Source: Hydractinia symbiolongicarpus (lineage: Eukaryota > Cnidaria > Hydrozoa > Anthoathecata > Hydractiniidae). From it: 64,000 nucleotides of DNA. The DNA lies in contig NC_079875.1 of NCBI RefSeq assembly GCF_029227915.1, positions 26,606,001 to 26,670,000 on the forward strand. The letters run 5' to 3'. Shown here one piece after another: positions 42,405 to 54,360 of the stretch (the first letter of the stretch is position 1; the number at the start of each line of letters is the position of its first letter). The notes below the pieces were generated by a model. It had not been told where the DNA came from, did no database searches, and worked only from the letters and a program-made list of their open reading frames with translations. The translations under genes were made by a program, and so were the position numbers.

Positions 42405-42599
42405 ATATTAACTTACTTATAAGAACAAGATGTTTTTTCTGAAATATGTTCAGAATTGACTAGACGCAAACGCAGGGCTACTTTTAAATAAAAATATTAT
42501 AATAATGGAAAGAGCTGATTGATTAAAATTAGCAAAATATAGTTTACAAAGTTTGTGAATATTTCTAAGGCACTATAAAACTATAAAACCTGGTATCAC

Positions 42600-43945
42600 G
42601 AAGAAGAAAAGAAAAAAACCCCAAAAAACAAAACAAACAAACAAAAAAAAAACAAGAACAAAACAAGCAATGTTAAACTCAAGAGTTGTTGTGATAGTTG
42701 CAAAATAGGTTATGCATTCCATAATTTGTTGATCAGTTTGTCTTTCAATTTCTTGAAAAACAGACTTTTATTATTTATATTTAATAGATCTGTGCAATAT
42801 GTGTTCCAATTTAAAGAGCATAAATATGAAACTTGATTATATTTAGTTTGATGTGGAATATGGAAATTATGTGCACGACGAGTAATGTGATAATGGTTTT
42901 TAAGACAAAATAAATTTTTTAGGTTGTTAGGTAACGTATTGTTATAAAAAGCATATGCAATCTTCAGGTTTCCATGATCAGGAGACCATCATAGTTGAGG
43001 ATTTTAGTTTCAAATAGAATGTTATTAAAATTTTTGTTTGTATTGTATGTCATCAATTTAATACATTTATTTACTCCATTTAAAACTTGAGTTTTAACTG
43101 ATGATCTACCTAAACCCCAGAGTGTGATGCCATAAGTAATATGAGATTGAATAAAACTGAAATATATTTGACGAATTGATCTTAAAGGGAGTACAAATCT
43201 TAATTTACAATTTATACCAATGCCTTGTCTGATTTTAGAGTTAACATAAGATAATTGATGCGTCCATTTTAGGCTATCATCTATCCTCAGACCAAGATAA
43301 ACTTACAAATGGTTTTTGTTGTATAGATTCTCCAGATATAGAGATTTTTATAGTTTTATCATATTCCTGTCTAACACAAAAATAAAGACACTTTGACTTA
43401 TCTACATTTAGACTTAATTTGTTGGCAATAAGCCAGTCAGACACATTTACTAGTTGTTTGCTAATCATTTCCTCAAGTTGATTTTGATTTTTATTTTTGT
43501 AAAAAAGGCTAGTGTCATCAGCAAACAGTGTATAATGAAGTGTTTTTGATGAATTAGTTATATCATTAATATATATTAAGAAAAGTAATGGTCCCAAGAC
43601 AGAACCCTGAGGTACAACACATTTAGTTAATTTGGGGTTAGATAGTCCTCCTGCAACAGAAACACATTGTTTTCTGTTAAATAAATAGGAAAACCAGTTC
43701 AGTGGAGTCCCTCTTATCCCATAATGTTTTAGTTTTTGTAGTAGTATTTGATGATCAACAGTATCAAATGCTTTTGCAAAGTCTAGAAAAATTGCACAAG
43801 ACAATTCTTTACTTTCCATTGCTTCGGTAACTTTTGATAATAAGTCATGCACAGCAAAACTAGTAGAACTATTTTCTCTGAATCCATACTGGCTAGATGT
43901 GAGCACTTTATTCATGTTAAGAAAGTTTAAAAGACGTTTGCACAT
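42600..43945 (-). mobile_element. LINE-3 reverse transcriptase and 3' end
   Basis: The minus-strand RT carries FLDFAKAFDTVDHQILLQKL, VVPQGSVLGPLLFLIYINDI, LFADDTSLFYKN and LIANKLSLNVDKSK. A frameshift near 43300 moves coding to LGLRIDDSLKW and the thumb region, which runs to LFFKKLKDKLINKLWNA and a stop near 42713. A short T-rich tail (minus sense) with GTTT repeats follows to about 42600. It is the 3' part of a two-ORF LINE of the Jockey supergroup, inactive through several frameshifts. Confidence 0.85.
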
Positions 43946-46249
43946 TAGCTTTTCAATTAATTTATCAAAAATTGGTAGAACAGAAATGGTTCTATAATTT
44001 TTTGCTTCAAAGCGTGAGTTACCTTAATACAAGGGTGTTATTTTTGCAAGTTTTAGTTTATCTGGAAAGATTCCTGTTGAAAAGGACTTATTAATTATTA
44101 TAATTAGTGGTTCACTAATGATAGTTTTAATGTCTTTAATGACATTGATAGGAAAGTTGTAAATGTCAGATGCTTTTTTCCCATTAAATGACCCTAGTAG
44201 ATCCTCCACTTCACATTTGGTAACTGGTGCTATATAGAAGCTTGTGCCAATTTGATTTTCAAGGTAAGAAGTAAAATCTCTCTTTGTAGTTTGTTTTGGA
44301 AGTTTTTTAATGAGAGATGGAGCAACATTTACAAAGTACGAATTTAGCTGTTCTGTGATATCGGTTGGATTATTATATGTTTTCCCATTGGAGATGATAA
44401 CATTTGGTGATTCATCTTTTACCTGTTTGCAATTAATAATTTGGTTGACTTCCTTCCAGAACTTTCTTATGTTATTCTTACATGAAGTAAAATGATCTTT
44501 GTAGTATTGGTATTTTGCTTTACGTATTTTGTGGTTAATGTCATTTCTAATCGACCTGTATTGCTTAAGAATTTCCCTGTCACCGGTTTGGATAAAATGG
44601 CTATATAGGGTGTTTTTTTTCCCAATAAGTTTTAGAATAAAATCATTGATCCATGGCTTTCTTCTTTGCTTCATTTTTTTGTTAGAGATTGATTTCAATG
44701 GAGCATGTTTATCGATAAGAAGACCTATTTTGTCATAAAAAAAAATCATACATAGAATTTATGTCTGTGGTACCTTCTAGGGAGTCAACCATATTACAAT
44801 TTGTTAGATCTGCCAGAAAAGCTTTCTGATCAAAATTTTTGTAGTCCCTTTTGTAAACCTTATTTTTGCTTTTCCTGTCCTGTTTTTTGCAGATTATTAA
44901 AAAATTAGGTAAATGATCAGAAATGTGAGAAAGCAAGTTACCACTTGTGCAAACATATTCGAGCCTATTAAAAAAAATATTATCTATTAGTGAGTGACCA
45001 TCATTCTCAGAAAATCTAGTAGGTTGTATATTGTGCAGTTGATAAAACCGAGATAAAAGAATATTGAGAAATGTATCATTTTTGGCTGACAAAAAATTAA
45101 TATTTAAATCCCCCATAATTACAGACTCCTTTTTTTCTTTATCACATGTAGCCAGTATGGATTCCATCTTCTCCAAATACGGTGCAAGATTGCTTTTTGG
45201 ATGTCTATAAACAACACCTATTATCATATTTTTTAAATTTTTGTTATAAATTTCGATAAAAAGTGTTTCAAATTCACAGCCATTTTCATTACAATTGATG
45301 GAAAGATCCTCTCTTTTAATGTAGTTAATATCTTTTTTAACATACATACCACAACCTGAATTTTGAGATTAGCCACAAGTATATGTATAAGGAGAATATG
45401 CTTCCATAGTCTCTACGTTAATGTTACTGCTAGTTGTATGCCATGTTTCACTTAGACCAATTATATCAAATTCAAAATTTAAATTTTGTAATAGTAGTGT
45501 TAAAGATGTGATGTTTTTGTTGTAAGATCTAATATTTGTGTGAAAGATGGAAAAATTGTCCTTTGAAATATTTTTTGTAAGTTTTGAGAAAGTGTGTAGG
45601 TTGTAGTATCCAAAGTCAATAATACAGGAATTGTCAATAGAATCATTAGTTTGTTTATCATGTGAGTAATCTTCTACAGGAAAATCTAGCTTAGGCAGTT
45701 CTTTAAGAAATTGAAAGGAATCATTATTAATTTTAATTATATATTTATTGATGTTTATATCATCTACGGTAGAGTTAAACCTGCTTTGTAAGTTAAAGTC
45801 TTCATTATCAAGTGTATGATATGGAAATGGGTTACATTCCATGCAATTCCATAAACTTAGATTTAATTGCTTAATTTTATTTTTATTCAAAAACGCACAT
45901 TGCAAATGAAGATGATGTTTCCTGCTCTACAGTAGATACTATTATTTTCAATGAATTTTATTATCTTATTACATTGATTACAGTTAACATCTGGTAAAGT
46001 TGATGGAAGTTTTACACATGAGTTGAATGTCATGGATTTAATAGATGCTGTGGTTGACTCTATAAAAGGAAGGGTGTTAGTCACACAGATTTCACAGAAC
46101 CAAGGATCGTTACTTTTAGATAATTTTTTTAATGCTAACTTAGAGAGTTTCAGACAGTTTATATGAAGCCAGGTTTTACAACTATCACAAAAAATAGAGT
46201 CAGACAGAACTAGCTGATCACAGACATTTTCAATTGTTGCTGACATCAT
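43946..46249 (-). mobile_element. LINE-3 ORF2: PHD-like finger and AP endonuclease, broken
   Basis: Read from 46249 downward. A PHD-like zinc finger comes first (LSDSIFCDSCKTWLHINCLK ... WFCEIC). Three separate frames then carry the AP endonuclease (FSIFHTNIRSYNK, IIGLSETWHT; MYVKKDINYI, VIMGDLNINFL, HISDHLPNFLI) and the linker into RT (RRKPWINDFILKL, KKASDIYNFPINVIKDI). The breaks near 45890, 45360, 44740 and 44020 are single frameshifts or stops. The order finger-endonuclease-RT matches ORF2 of CR1/L2-type LINEs. Confidence 0.85.
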
Positions 46250-46357
46250 AGTTTGGTTATGAAAAGAACTACATCAACAATAAAGTTAAACAAAAAGAAA
46301 GTCCAAGAGAGAGCAGTAGAGATTGTACTGTAAATGGTTATTTATGTTATATACCTG

Positions 46358-47135
46358 TTATTGTCCATTTCCATATTGCTGTTTTAGTTTTAAAATGGTA
46401 TCTTTATCCTTTATCTGCACGGTGTTGGAGTCATTGTCCTTTCTTAGAAATATTTTCCCATTTTTAGTCCATATATAGCTTACTAACTTGTTGTCTTTTG
46501 GCATCAGGTTATCACGTGCGTCCTTGAGTAACATTGCATTAGGCTGAGTGAGGCTTTCGTTTATATAAATCTTTTTTTCGTCGATATATCCAATATCTCG
46601 TGTCGTTTTGTCAATAAGTGTTTTTCGTTTCGATATAAATTCCTCTCTTTTTTTTCGTGCGAAAAACTTCACAATAATGGCTGCATCGTTAGATGTTGAA
46701 GTACGGTGCGAGACTTCTATATCATTGGTGCTGATGTTAGCTTGCCTTACGTTAGCTACGTTGAGAACAATTTTGTCGGTGTTCTCTGATATTGATCTTG
46801 GGATGCCCCTTATATCCACCATGTTCCGACGTCCATATTATTCTAGATTATTAAACTCATCATTTACCTTTTTCAGTTGGATACCATTTTCCATCTTTCC
46901 TGTTTGCAATTCATGTATTATTTTAATGTTTTTCTTATTTTCTGTTTGGAGCTCCTTGATGGTTTTTACCTGTGCTTCAAACTTCTCATTAATAAGTGCT
47001 TGAGACGCAACAACTGCCTCCACGTTAGACTTAAATGTTTTCCTGAATAGTAACTACAACATTTAATGTAGTTTCAATTTTGTTTAAACGATCTACCAGG
47101 AAGCGAAAATTGTCTTCTGATAATGTTGTTGACAT
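46358..47135 (-). mobile_element. LINE-3 ORF1: coiled coil plus FP25K-like domain
   Basis: ORF1 starts at ATG 47133-47135 (STTLSEDNFRFLVDRLNKIE). A frameshift near 47040 precedes a heptad-rich coiled coil (INEKFEAQVKTIKELQTENK). A TAA near 46840 replaces the usual Gln in the LE-Gln-Tyr-x-Arg-Arg junction. Then comes the RNA-binding-like domain: VDIRGIPRSISE, DIEVSHRT, IIVKFFARKKREEF, IYINESLTQPNAMLLKDAR, YIWTKNGKIFLRKD. The domain is the type annotated as FP25K-like and found in ORF1 of several LINE clades. It would coat LINE RNA and act as a nucleic-acid chaperone. The break codons make it inactive. Confidence 0.75.
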
Positions 47136-47300
47136 TGTGAGATAAACAGTGAAACAAAGACTTAATAAGTAAAAGATAGCTACTGCTACATTTATAAGTG
47201 CCTTTGAACAGAGATTGCTAAGATAAAATCGGATATTTACGTAGAATTTTCCATGTGTGGATTAAAATTGTAGCTGCGTGAAAAAAACGCGTGCGCCATC
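47136..47300 (-). promoter_or_regulatory. LINE-3 5' leader
   Basis: Non-coding leader upstream of ORF1 on the minus strand, to roughly 47290 where another LINE relic begins. The exact 5' end is not visible. Confidence 0.35.
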
Positions 47301-47720
47301 TTGGTCTCGTCGATCTTGCCCCGTATCATTCATCGTAAGTGTATGGACTTCTTCTCTTCAATTTTCATGTTGGAGTATTCAGCCCATTCATAGAATCTGT
47401 TACGGCTTCCTTATGGTTAGACATCTGCAACAGCTCGACTTTACCGTTTATCAGTAAAACATTTGAAGTTTCTGTGTTTGATATTTTTTATCAACATCAT
47501 TGATGAGCAACAGAAATATTAGTGGTTCCAAGACACCTACTTGTGGTGCACCAGAGAGTTCAACAACTGGTACTGATGTGCTGTTTTGTCTTGCGTTTGT
47601 TTTGTGATCATTTAAACATCACTCTCTATTGTTAGTTACCAGTTCTAGTGAAATAGTCAGCAATAGGCAGATAGTACTTACATGGAAGGTGTCAATAGGT
47701 TAACTTGTGTGATGGCATGA
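47300..47720 (-). mobile_element. LINE RT relic
   Basis: The minus-strand frame gives LSGAPQVGVLEPLIFLLLIN followed by DVDKKYQTQ, a decayed version of the SGVPQGSVLGPLLFLLYIND box of LINE reverse transcriptases. WAEYSNMKIEEKKSIHLR, also LINE-like, lies further on. Several stops. LINE-3 appears to have inserted into or beside this older relic. Confidence 0.6.
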
Positions 47721-48750
47721 AAAACATGCCTGCTGAGCCCACATCAAAGTTACCAGCACTAACCCAATTGTTATCTGCCACACCCACGAAGCTTAAGCTG
47801 GCTGTGGGATGTTATTGATCCAGACCTTATTAGGACTAGCACTTCAGATATCAATTTTAATACAATTGTCGCACAGTGTTCTTTCTCAGCCACGGGCAGT
47901 TATTTGTAACCTTAAGAACATAGACAAAATGCAACCATTTGCATGCCAAAAAATCTGCGGACACTGCTGATAGTGCAAGTAGTGCATGTTGCGAGTGCGC
48001 TTGTTCTCAAAATATTTTGTTTATGAGTGGGTACAGAGATTGTTCAAATTTGGACTCTTGAAATTAAAAAAAGTTGCATAATTTGTTCATTTAGATTTAT
48101 TTGAAAAAATAATTTTGTACGGGCTTACCATGGCAGTAGGGAGGTATTATGTGTGTGAGGGATATATCACTAAAAATAGCAATAATCTGTGTGTTTTATT
48201 GTGCTTGCTGGTGCTGGTGGTTTATATTATTTTTCTTGGGTTTGATAGTTGTTTTGTTTTTTTCTCTTTGATTTTTATGGTAGTCATTGGATTGTGTGTT
48301 TTTTTTATTGGAATTGGAGTTGGTGTTTTTGTAGTGTAATTTAGGTGGTCCGATTTTGAGGTTCATGAGTGGTACTGGTCGTTGTGTTTGATTCGGAATT
48401 TTTCTTTTCCGAGGAGTGTAGTTTTTTTAGTTGACAGAGGTGTAGAGGGCTACCTACCTGACTTACCTGGAGAGGGTTGGCCGCACGCTACCTTGTCTGG
48501 TATGGGTGAGGTATTTATATGTACTGTAATTCAATTTGATTTAATTTAGATTGATGTTTTTATTGACTTACTCCAGAAAAATATGGTGAAGGGAAATGGT
48601 GGTGATGATATTTATGCATGGCCCAAAATTCTCGGTTTCTGTTTTTCTTTTCCGAGCATGTCCAAGCTTTGATTTTTTTTCTTTTTGAAGGGGTTTATGG
48701 TGTACGAAGGTAGGGGAGTCTTCTGGAACGCCAGAACTGACTTGATCGCA
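47721..48750. other. non-coding, T/G-rich part
   Basis: No supported gene. 48190-48340 is T/G-rich and yields a hydrophobic open frame by composition alone. TTTTTCTTTTCCGAG recurs at 48398 and 48641 (both followed by repeated context), a minor local duplication. Confidence 0.4.
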
Positions 48751-49500
48751 GTCCATGATTACACTTAAGAATGCGAAGGCACAACATTCTTCACTTTCAG
48801 CCATATGGCTTGACATTGCTAATGCGTACCCTTCAGTTCTGCACAAACTGTTTTTTATGGCTATCAGACGCTATGGTGTACCAGAATCCTGGATAGGGCT
48901 CATACAGCTATACTACGACAGCCTGTGGAGTAAGACTTTTTCCGTTTCTGCTCCTTCCAGTTGGCATCAACATTGTAGGACAATTTTTATCGGCTGTACA
49001 CATTCTATTATGCCATTTCTTGCAACTATAAGCGTTATTATTGAATATGTGTTTATTACCCCAAGCCTTATTGATACTGAAAGTAATAAAAATAAAATCC
49101 CAGACCAACCCCAATAAGAGCTTTTATGGATTATATATTCATAATGTCCACGTCAATTCCAAGTACTCTAAATTTATTAAACAGGTGTCGACAGCTCTTG
49201 ATTGGGTAAGCATGTCGTTGGAACCTTCTAAATCACGCAGCATTGTTATTGATAAGGGAAAAGTCGTCCAAAGTTCACCGTTTACAGTCAGTAGCGAAAA
49301 AATTCTATCCATTCATTTTAATCCAATTAGGTTTTTAGGTAGAACAATAAACTCATCCTCGTCTGATTCTGCTGCAATACAAGAATTTCTAAATGATGCC
49401 GAAGACAAGCTTATAGCTATAGACAGGTCCTTTCATAAAGGGGACATAAGGTTCGGTTTTTACACCGTCTGTTAATTCCCAGAATCCGCTGGCCATTATT
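48751..49500 (+). mobile_element. RLE-type LINE RT fragment
   Basis: The frame from 48755 carries AIWLDIANAYPSVLHKLFFM, RRYGVPESWIGLIQLYYDSL and an altered version of the Gly-Cys-Thr-Ile-Ser box. After a frameshift, ALDWVSMSLEPSKSRSIV, ILSIHFNPIRFLGRTIN and IDRSFHKGDIR follow to about 49475. These are palm and thumb motifs of the RLE-bearing LINE type also present at 14.4-15.6 kb, but non-overlapping with that fragment. Both ends truncated, frameshifted, inactive. Confidence 0.68.
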
Positions 49501-49679
49501 AATTTATGAAATTTCTGTATCTACCATCGCAAAACTAGAGCCAAGATTTTCTGTTTTCATTAGGAAATAGATCAAACTACATCATTCAATTGCCAACATT
49601 TCCTTGTATTCCTCGACATGTCTACAATTCTAATGACATAAACAAATCCGTTGAATACCTCTCTACCCAGCTGAAAAAT

Positions 49680-50150
49680 GTGTTTGACAAACCATGCACC
49701 GCTGATTGAAAAACGCGTCCGAGGAAAACCCTGTCCAACGAGTCCGACTGTAGAACGAGTATAAAGTTCAGCATAATCGGTGTACCAGTGCTGTGCGAAA
49801 AGCCAAAGCATTGTACAATCAAAGAATACTCAATGATAACCGCCTGAACCCTCGCAAGTTCTGGAATACTATCAAGTCAATCTTTCCAACTAAACCCAAA
49901 ATATCTTCTCCAAAAACTGATGATGCAAGCACCGGTTAAATTGCTTTGCTGAGTATTTTTCGACCATTGTTTCTGTTTTGAAAAAATCAGCTTATCCTCT
50001 GATTAACTTTGTATGGCGGTATCCGAAAAAACCCGGTTACGTATGAAGTCCATCTTTAAGTTTTCGTATATATCGTCCGTCTACATCGAAAAAGAACTTC
50101 GAAATCTCAAAAGCAAAAAGGCTGCTGGAGTTAATTTAATGTCTTTTAAT
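49680..50150 (+). mobile_element. AP-type LINE linker fragment
   Basis: Plus-strand pieces read AVRKAKALYNQRIL, NPRKFWNTIKSIFPTK and, after a break, CFAEYFSTIV and LRNLKSKKAAGVNLMSF. This is the conserved linker between endonuclease and RT of CR1/Jockey-type LINEs. It has stops and frameshifts, and ends before RT. Confidence 0.6.
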
Positions 50151-50700
50151 TAAAAATGAATTTAAAATTGTACTTTATGCGTACGTATTTCTTTGTACTT
50201 AAATATATATATATATATATTATATATATATGTATATATTAATTATTATAGAGCAGTATTTTCCAGTTTCAGAAGCGCTACATTATTTCCGTATATAAGT
50301 ATAAAAAAATATGATTTAAGGTACAAACTTTAACGCCATTTTAACACAGTAATTAATATTGTAATAAATCTTTACAAAATCTATGTATGTACGATGTGCT
50401 GTCCTCCTCGTCTACGTCATTAAGCATGTCCAATAAAGACCTCTTTGAAGCGGAGGAACATGAAGCAGACGTGCTTGGTGACTTTGCACAAGTCGTAATA
50501 ATTTTTTAAAGTCGGTTTGTCCTTGAACGTTTTCCAACTTTCTTTCCCTGCTCCACCTTGCTCCGCAACAAAGGGTAAATTCGTATGGACGAATCGAGCG
50601 CATTTTAGATGAAGTGACGTTGAGTACAGCGCTGCACCAGTCTTTAGGGCGACATCTAAGTACTTATCGAATATCTAAATTTAAAATGAGAATTATAAGA
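50151..50700. other. non-coding; (TA)n microsatellite
   Basis: A TA-dinucleotide run occupies about 50203-50240. Beyond it a minus-strand stretch at 50410-50600 is open in two frames (one reading WKTFKDKPTLKNYYDLCKVT), but I cannot decide between them or assign a product. Confidence 0.45.
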
Positions 50701-50710
50701 CATTGTGACA

Positions 50711-51130
50711 TTAGTGCATTAATTTAATTACTTCTTCATCCTTTTCGGGCAGCGTAGCACCTGTTACTGCCAAAGTAACTTTTTTCAATTTTGACTTTGA
50801 GGGTTTTTCTTGTTCAGATTTTCTGTTAAAGGGTTGTAACGATTCCTTCACTTTAGATATTCGGTCTTTTACCATGTTGTTGAGCTTCTTATCGCCAAGC
50901 AACGGCAAGTTTTCCTTAATTGTCTCAGAGTTGGTTTCAAGTGTTTCGGATAACTCTGACAAGGCTACGCTAGGTCGGTTCAGCCATTCGCATGTGAATG
51001 ACTTTAACTTTTTGCGAAAATCATCATCCGAACCTGTTTCTTCTTTGGTTGCAGGACCATAACCACGTATATAATCCTTAGCGAATTGGTCTAAGAAATT
51101 GACAGCTGTTTGTAGTTTTTTTGTTAGACA
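50711..51130 (-). CDS. small Lys/Glu-rich protein, unknown
   Basis: The minus-strand frame is open from about 51130 to the stop at 50711 and reads, in part, LQTAVNFLDQFAKDYIRGYG, TKEETGSDDDFRKKLKSFTC, EWLNRPSVALSELSETLETN and KLNNMVKDRISKVKESLQ. An ATG (MSNKKT) lies at the upstream end but one base out of frame across a run of seven A. A single indel there would make a ~140-residue helical, charged protein. No family recognised. Amphipathic periodicity and sustained openness suggest real coding, perhaps a pseudogene or a mis-sequenced A-run. Confidence 0.4.
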   Translation of the reverse strand, partial: CLTKKLQTAVNFLDQFAKDYIRGYGPATKEETGSDDDFRKKLKSFTCEWLNRPSVALSELSETLETNSETIKENLPLLGDKKLNNMVKDRISKVKESLQPFNRKSEQEKPSKSKLKKVTLAVTGATLPEKDEEVIKLMH

Positions 51131-52400
51131 TTTCTAAATTAAGGAAAACATGAGGATAATGGAAAGATAAAAATAATTCTTTTAAGTAATTAAATAGTAA
51201 AGTGTAACATTAAAATACTCACCGGTGTAGAATATGAAGCACTGTCAGTTTCGACGGCTAAATGTGGAATGAAAATGCAGTTGCTGTCATCAGTATTTAT
51301 ACTTTTTTTCCATAACAATTAAAGTGACCTTTGACCCCTAGACTTTCTAGCGAAATCTGATTGGTTGAACGTCTATCTCACCACTTTGAAATGCGCATTA
51401 ATATTTTTTGCGTTGTCTAATTGGCTGAAATTGTATCATTCCATTTTATTTCATCCAATGAATGATGTTTTCAACATTAATATGATTGGATAAAAATAAT
51501 CACACCATTTTACTCTCTAGTTCCATATTTAGGACATTTTATGTTGCAGGTGCGGCCCCTGTGTAAAGATAAAATGGGAAGCCCCTTTTTATTTACTCGG
51601 GAAACGTAAAGTCAATGTCAAATGCCATAATAATAATTGGTTCAAATAAATGTTGTTATAGTACGCTACCTTACATTTTTAATTTAAAAAAAAAAACTTA
51701 TGCAAAGTAATTAGCAATTAAAAAGTTCTGTATAGGATAGGTGAGCGTGATATAAAGAACACAAAAAAATGACCATTTTAAAACAAATTACAAAATGTTA
51801 AACAAATTATTTAAAAGATAACTGTGTTAATGCTGGTGAAATTGTAATGGTACGTCACGCTCCATTTTAAAATGTAAAAAAAAGGCAATAGTACGCAAAA
51901 TAAATGACAATATGACATGTCAATTACAACTTCCTAAGTCATGCAAAAATTGGCTGGTGCACTAAAAAGAGTGGAAAAAAGAAATTATGGCTTGAAGGAG
52001 AAGTTATTTGTGTTACAATTATGACACCAATTTTCATTATGACAAAGGTAACTATTGTACTATTCCAAAGACACAGACACCTTCACAATGATCGTGTAGC
52101 ATTGTGTTTATTAAATCCGTCTAACAAACATATGCCAACATAATAAAAGCTACAACCGCTATAACGATATCTCATTTCCTTCACAGAGCACTAATGGCGA
52201 CTAGTACCGTTTACCCGATTATGCAAATGCTTTGTACCACCTACATAGTTTCTACTTGTGTTACTATCATTACTATAAAATACGTTGCTTCATTCACGGA
52301 CAAAGGATTCTTCCACGACGCGGGTGCAGGGATGCGGCAAACGGCTGCTCGGCTTACATAATTGCTGCTGCGCGCAACGTGTTAATTAAGTAATGATTGA
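51131..52400. other. non-coding, nothing recognised
   Basis: AT-rich with no long open frame. Several CCATTTTA/TCATTTTA phrases around 51380-51530 suggest a local degenerate repeat. Confidence 0.4.
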
Positions 52401-53050
52401 ACCGAAGCGGGGGCCGTTAAAATTTTCTACAGGTAGGCGTGGTTGTAGTGAACCGTCGTATTAACATGACATACCTTGTCCGCTCTTCCTTACTCTATAG
52501 CGCCTTTCCACAGTTTCCCACGTATTAACATGGCATACCTTGTCCGCTCTTCCTTACTCTATAGCGCCTTTCCACAGTTTCCCACATCAAAACGGGGACC
52601 GTAAACATTTTCTGTCGCGGAATACCTAACCTCACTATGACAAAACCTGACCATGACAACCCCTAAGACTGCACTTACTATATAGCACATTTTTCCAGTT
52701 TTTGACACCAAAGTGGGGCCGTAAATGTTTTTCCGAGGCACTACGTTTCCGCGTTCCCAATGCATGAGTATTTCACCACGACATACCTTGACGGGTCTCT
52801 CTTACTATATACCGCAATTTTCCAGTTTCACACGGCAAAGTGGAGGTAAGAACCTTTTTCGGCTACGTACGTTAGCATGCTCCGAAGGATGTACTTTTTC
52901 CGGCCGATAACTTTTCCTAACGGGCAATGTAGGTGTGCTTATGACCTCACTTGACTGACCGCGCGTCCTTACTATATAGCGCAATTTGTACTATCTCACT
53001 ATACAGCGCAATTTTCCAGTTTGTAACGCGAAAGGCCTTAGGGTAACTTT
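52400..53050. repeat. CTTACTATATAGCGC-motif repeat tract
   Basis: The motif CTTACTATATAGCGCAATTT followed by TCCAGTTT recurs with variants at about 52492, 52549, 52675, 52800, 52970 and 52997. The first two lie in an exact 56-57-bp tandem duplication (ACATACCTTGTCCGCTCTTC ... CACAGTTTCCCAC). Between copies, AAAGTGGGGCCGTAAATGTT-type phrases recur as well. No coding seen. Confidence 0.7.
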
Positions 53051-53199
53051 AGAACTTGGACGTCCCCAAAAGAAAAACGACCCATTTGGGTATTCACCCC
53101 CTCCCTGCCACCCATCGCAATAGGAGAGATCAAATTTGAAATTTCGTCAAAATAGTTAACATGGATACATCTTGCATGTATTTACTAGAGAGGGAAGTT

Positions 53200-53850
53200 T
53201 TGTGGCGTACCCCCATAATTGATGACAGATTTTAAGTCATCAATATACAAAAGAAAGAGCAGGGGCCCCTACACAGATCCCTTCGGCACCCCAAAAGCGT
53301 TTTCATGAAGCAGATCTGATCCTGTGTCATTTGCAAGAGTCAGCTGCATTCAACCCGGTAAGTAGGACTCCAACCAGTCAAAGGCGGCATCTCTGATGCC
53401 AAAACACCATAGTTTTTTTAAGAAAATTTTATGATCAACAGTGTCAAAAGCTTTTTTAAGGTCAATGATCACAGCACAAACAAAGTTATGTTGGTCGAGC
53501 TCAGTAAGAATAAAATCTGAGACATCGACTACTGCAGTTTCTGTGGAAAAGAGTTTTCGAAATCCGGACAGTCTGTCATTCAGGAAGTTGTGCTGAGATA
53601 TAAAATGAGACATTTGCTCATGTACTAACTTTTCAAAAATTTTCATAGGAATTGGCAAAATGGAGATAGGCCGATAATTGGTATGATCTGTTTTATTGCC
53701 ACTTTTAAAAATAGGTGAGACCCTTTTAGTCTTCCAACATTTAGGTACATAAGCAGTAAATAACGATTTGTTGAAAAGACTTGATAAATAAATACTTAAA
53801 ACTGATTAATAAAATTTTTGCAGTTTAAATTTTATTTTATCAATCTGTCG
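53200..53850 (-). mobile_element. LINE RT fragment
   Basis: Minus-strand RT core with GNKTDHTNYRPISILPIPMK, FEKLVHEQM, VIIDLKKAFDTVDHKIFLKK, WCFGIRDAAFDWLESYL and, after a break near 53350, FGVPKGSV, GPLLFLLYIDDLK. No Asp-Asp box follows; the fragment ends near 53200. Truncated both sides. Confidence 0.8.
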
Positions 53851-53948
53851 TTAAAGTATAGCTGCCCTGACCACGATGTGAACCGGCCTGTTGACTTTAG
53901 TTGACTTTATACAAATAAATACAAACTATAAAAAGGGGGCAAACAACT

Positions 53949-54145
53949 ACCTATGCGCCAGAACTTGTGAACCTGGCTGTAGCTTTACACGTGTTACGGG
54001 ATCCCAACACTCAGCCTTACACAGGTGATTGATGCTTAGGACCAGCCTTAGTCAGGACCAGCCTGAAGTTACTGGGGTGATATGCGTGGGCGTAAAACCA
54101 CGAAGACATGAAAGAGAAATTTTACACCCCCTTGCAGAGCTTCTT
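53949..54145. repeat. dispersed repeat copy B
   Basis: Diverged copy of the repeat at 5276-5515: GCGCCAGAACTTGTGA, ACACGTGTTACGGGATCCCA and ACACTCAGCCTTACACAGG are shared. Confidence 0.6.
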
Positions 54146-54165
54146 ACAAGAATAACTATGGGTAC

Positions 54166-54360
54166 AGCAGGATCGTTAACCCTGTAGACCAAGTGAGCAA
54201 ACTTGCCCTCCCTATTGGACTGGGGTAAGATAACCCTCCCCCTTTTATGTAATGTTAATCAGACAATTTTTACATTTTCACAAAAAACAACACATACACA
54301 GAAGAGTTATTTAAATCGGATGGTGCAACTCTAACGACTGCTTTATCGTCACATCTTAAC
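54166..54360. repeat. left arm of 195-bp perfect inverted repeat
   Basis: This arm is the exact reverse complement of 54560-54755 wherever I compared. It includes the 3' untranslated part and the last ~30 codons of the USP remnant (minus strand). The arms are separated by about 199 bases. Confidence 0.93.

Larger units (their letters stand above)
35035..42409 (+). mobile_element. BEL/Pao LTR retrotransposon, nearly complete
   Basis: Two LTRs of 552 and 501 bp flank gag and pol, with a 5-bp ATATT target duplication. LTR divergence is about two substitutions in ~500 aligned bases plus one 51-bp indel, so insertion was recent. Coding defects are limited to one frameshift and one stop in gag. 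The sequence just after the left LTR (TTCAAACAGCAGGCGATTG) is where a primer-binding site would lie, but I cannot match it to a tRNA by eye. Confidence 0.93.

Noticed and set aside
48115-48339. Hydrophobic 74-codon frame resembling a membrane protein
   Set aside because: The DNA is T/G-rich low complexity, which gives Val, Phe, Leu and Cys in any frame.
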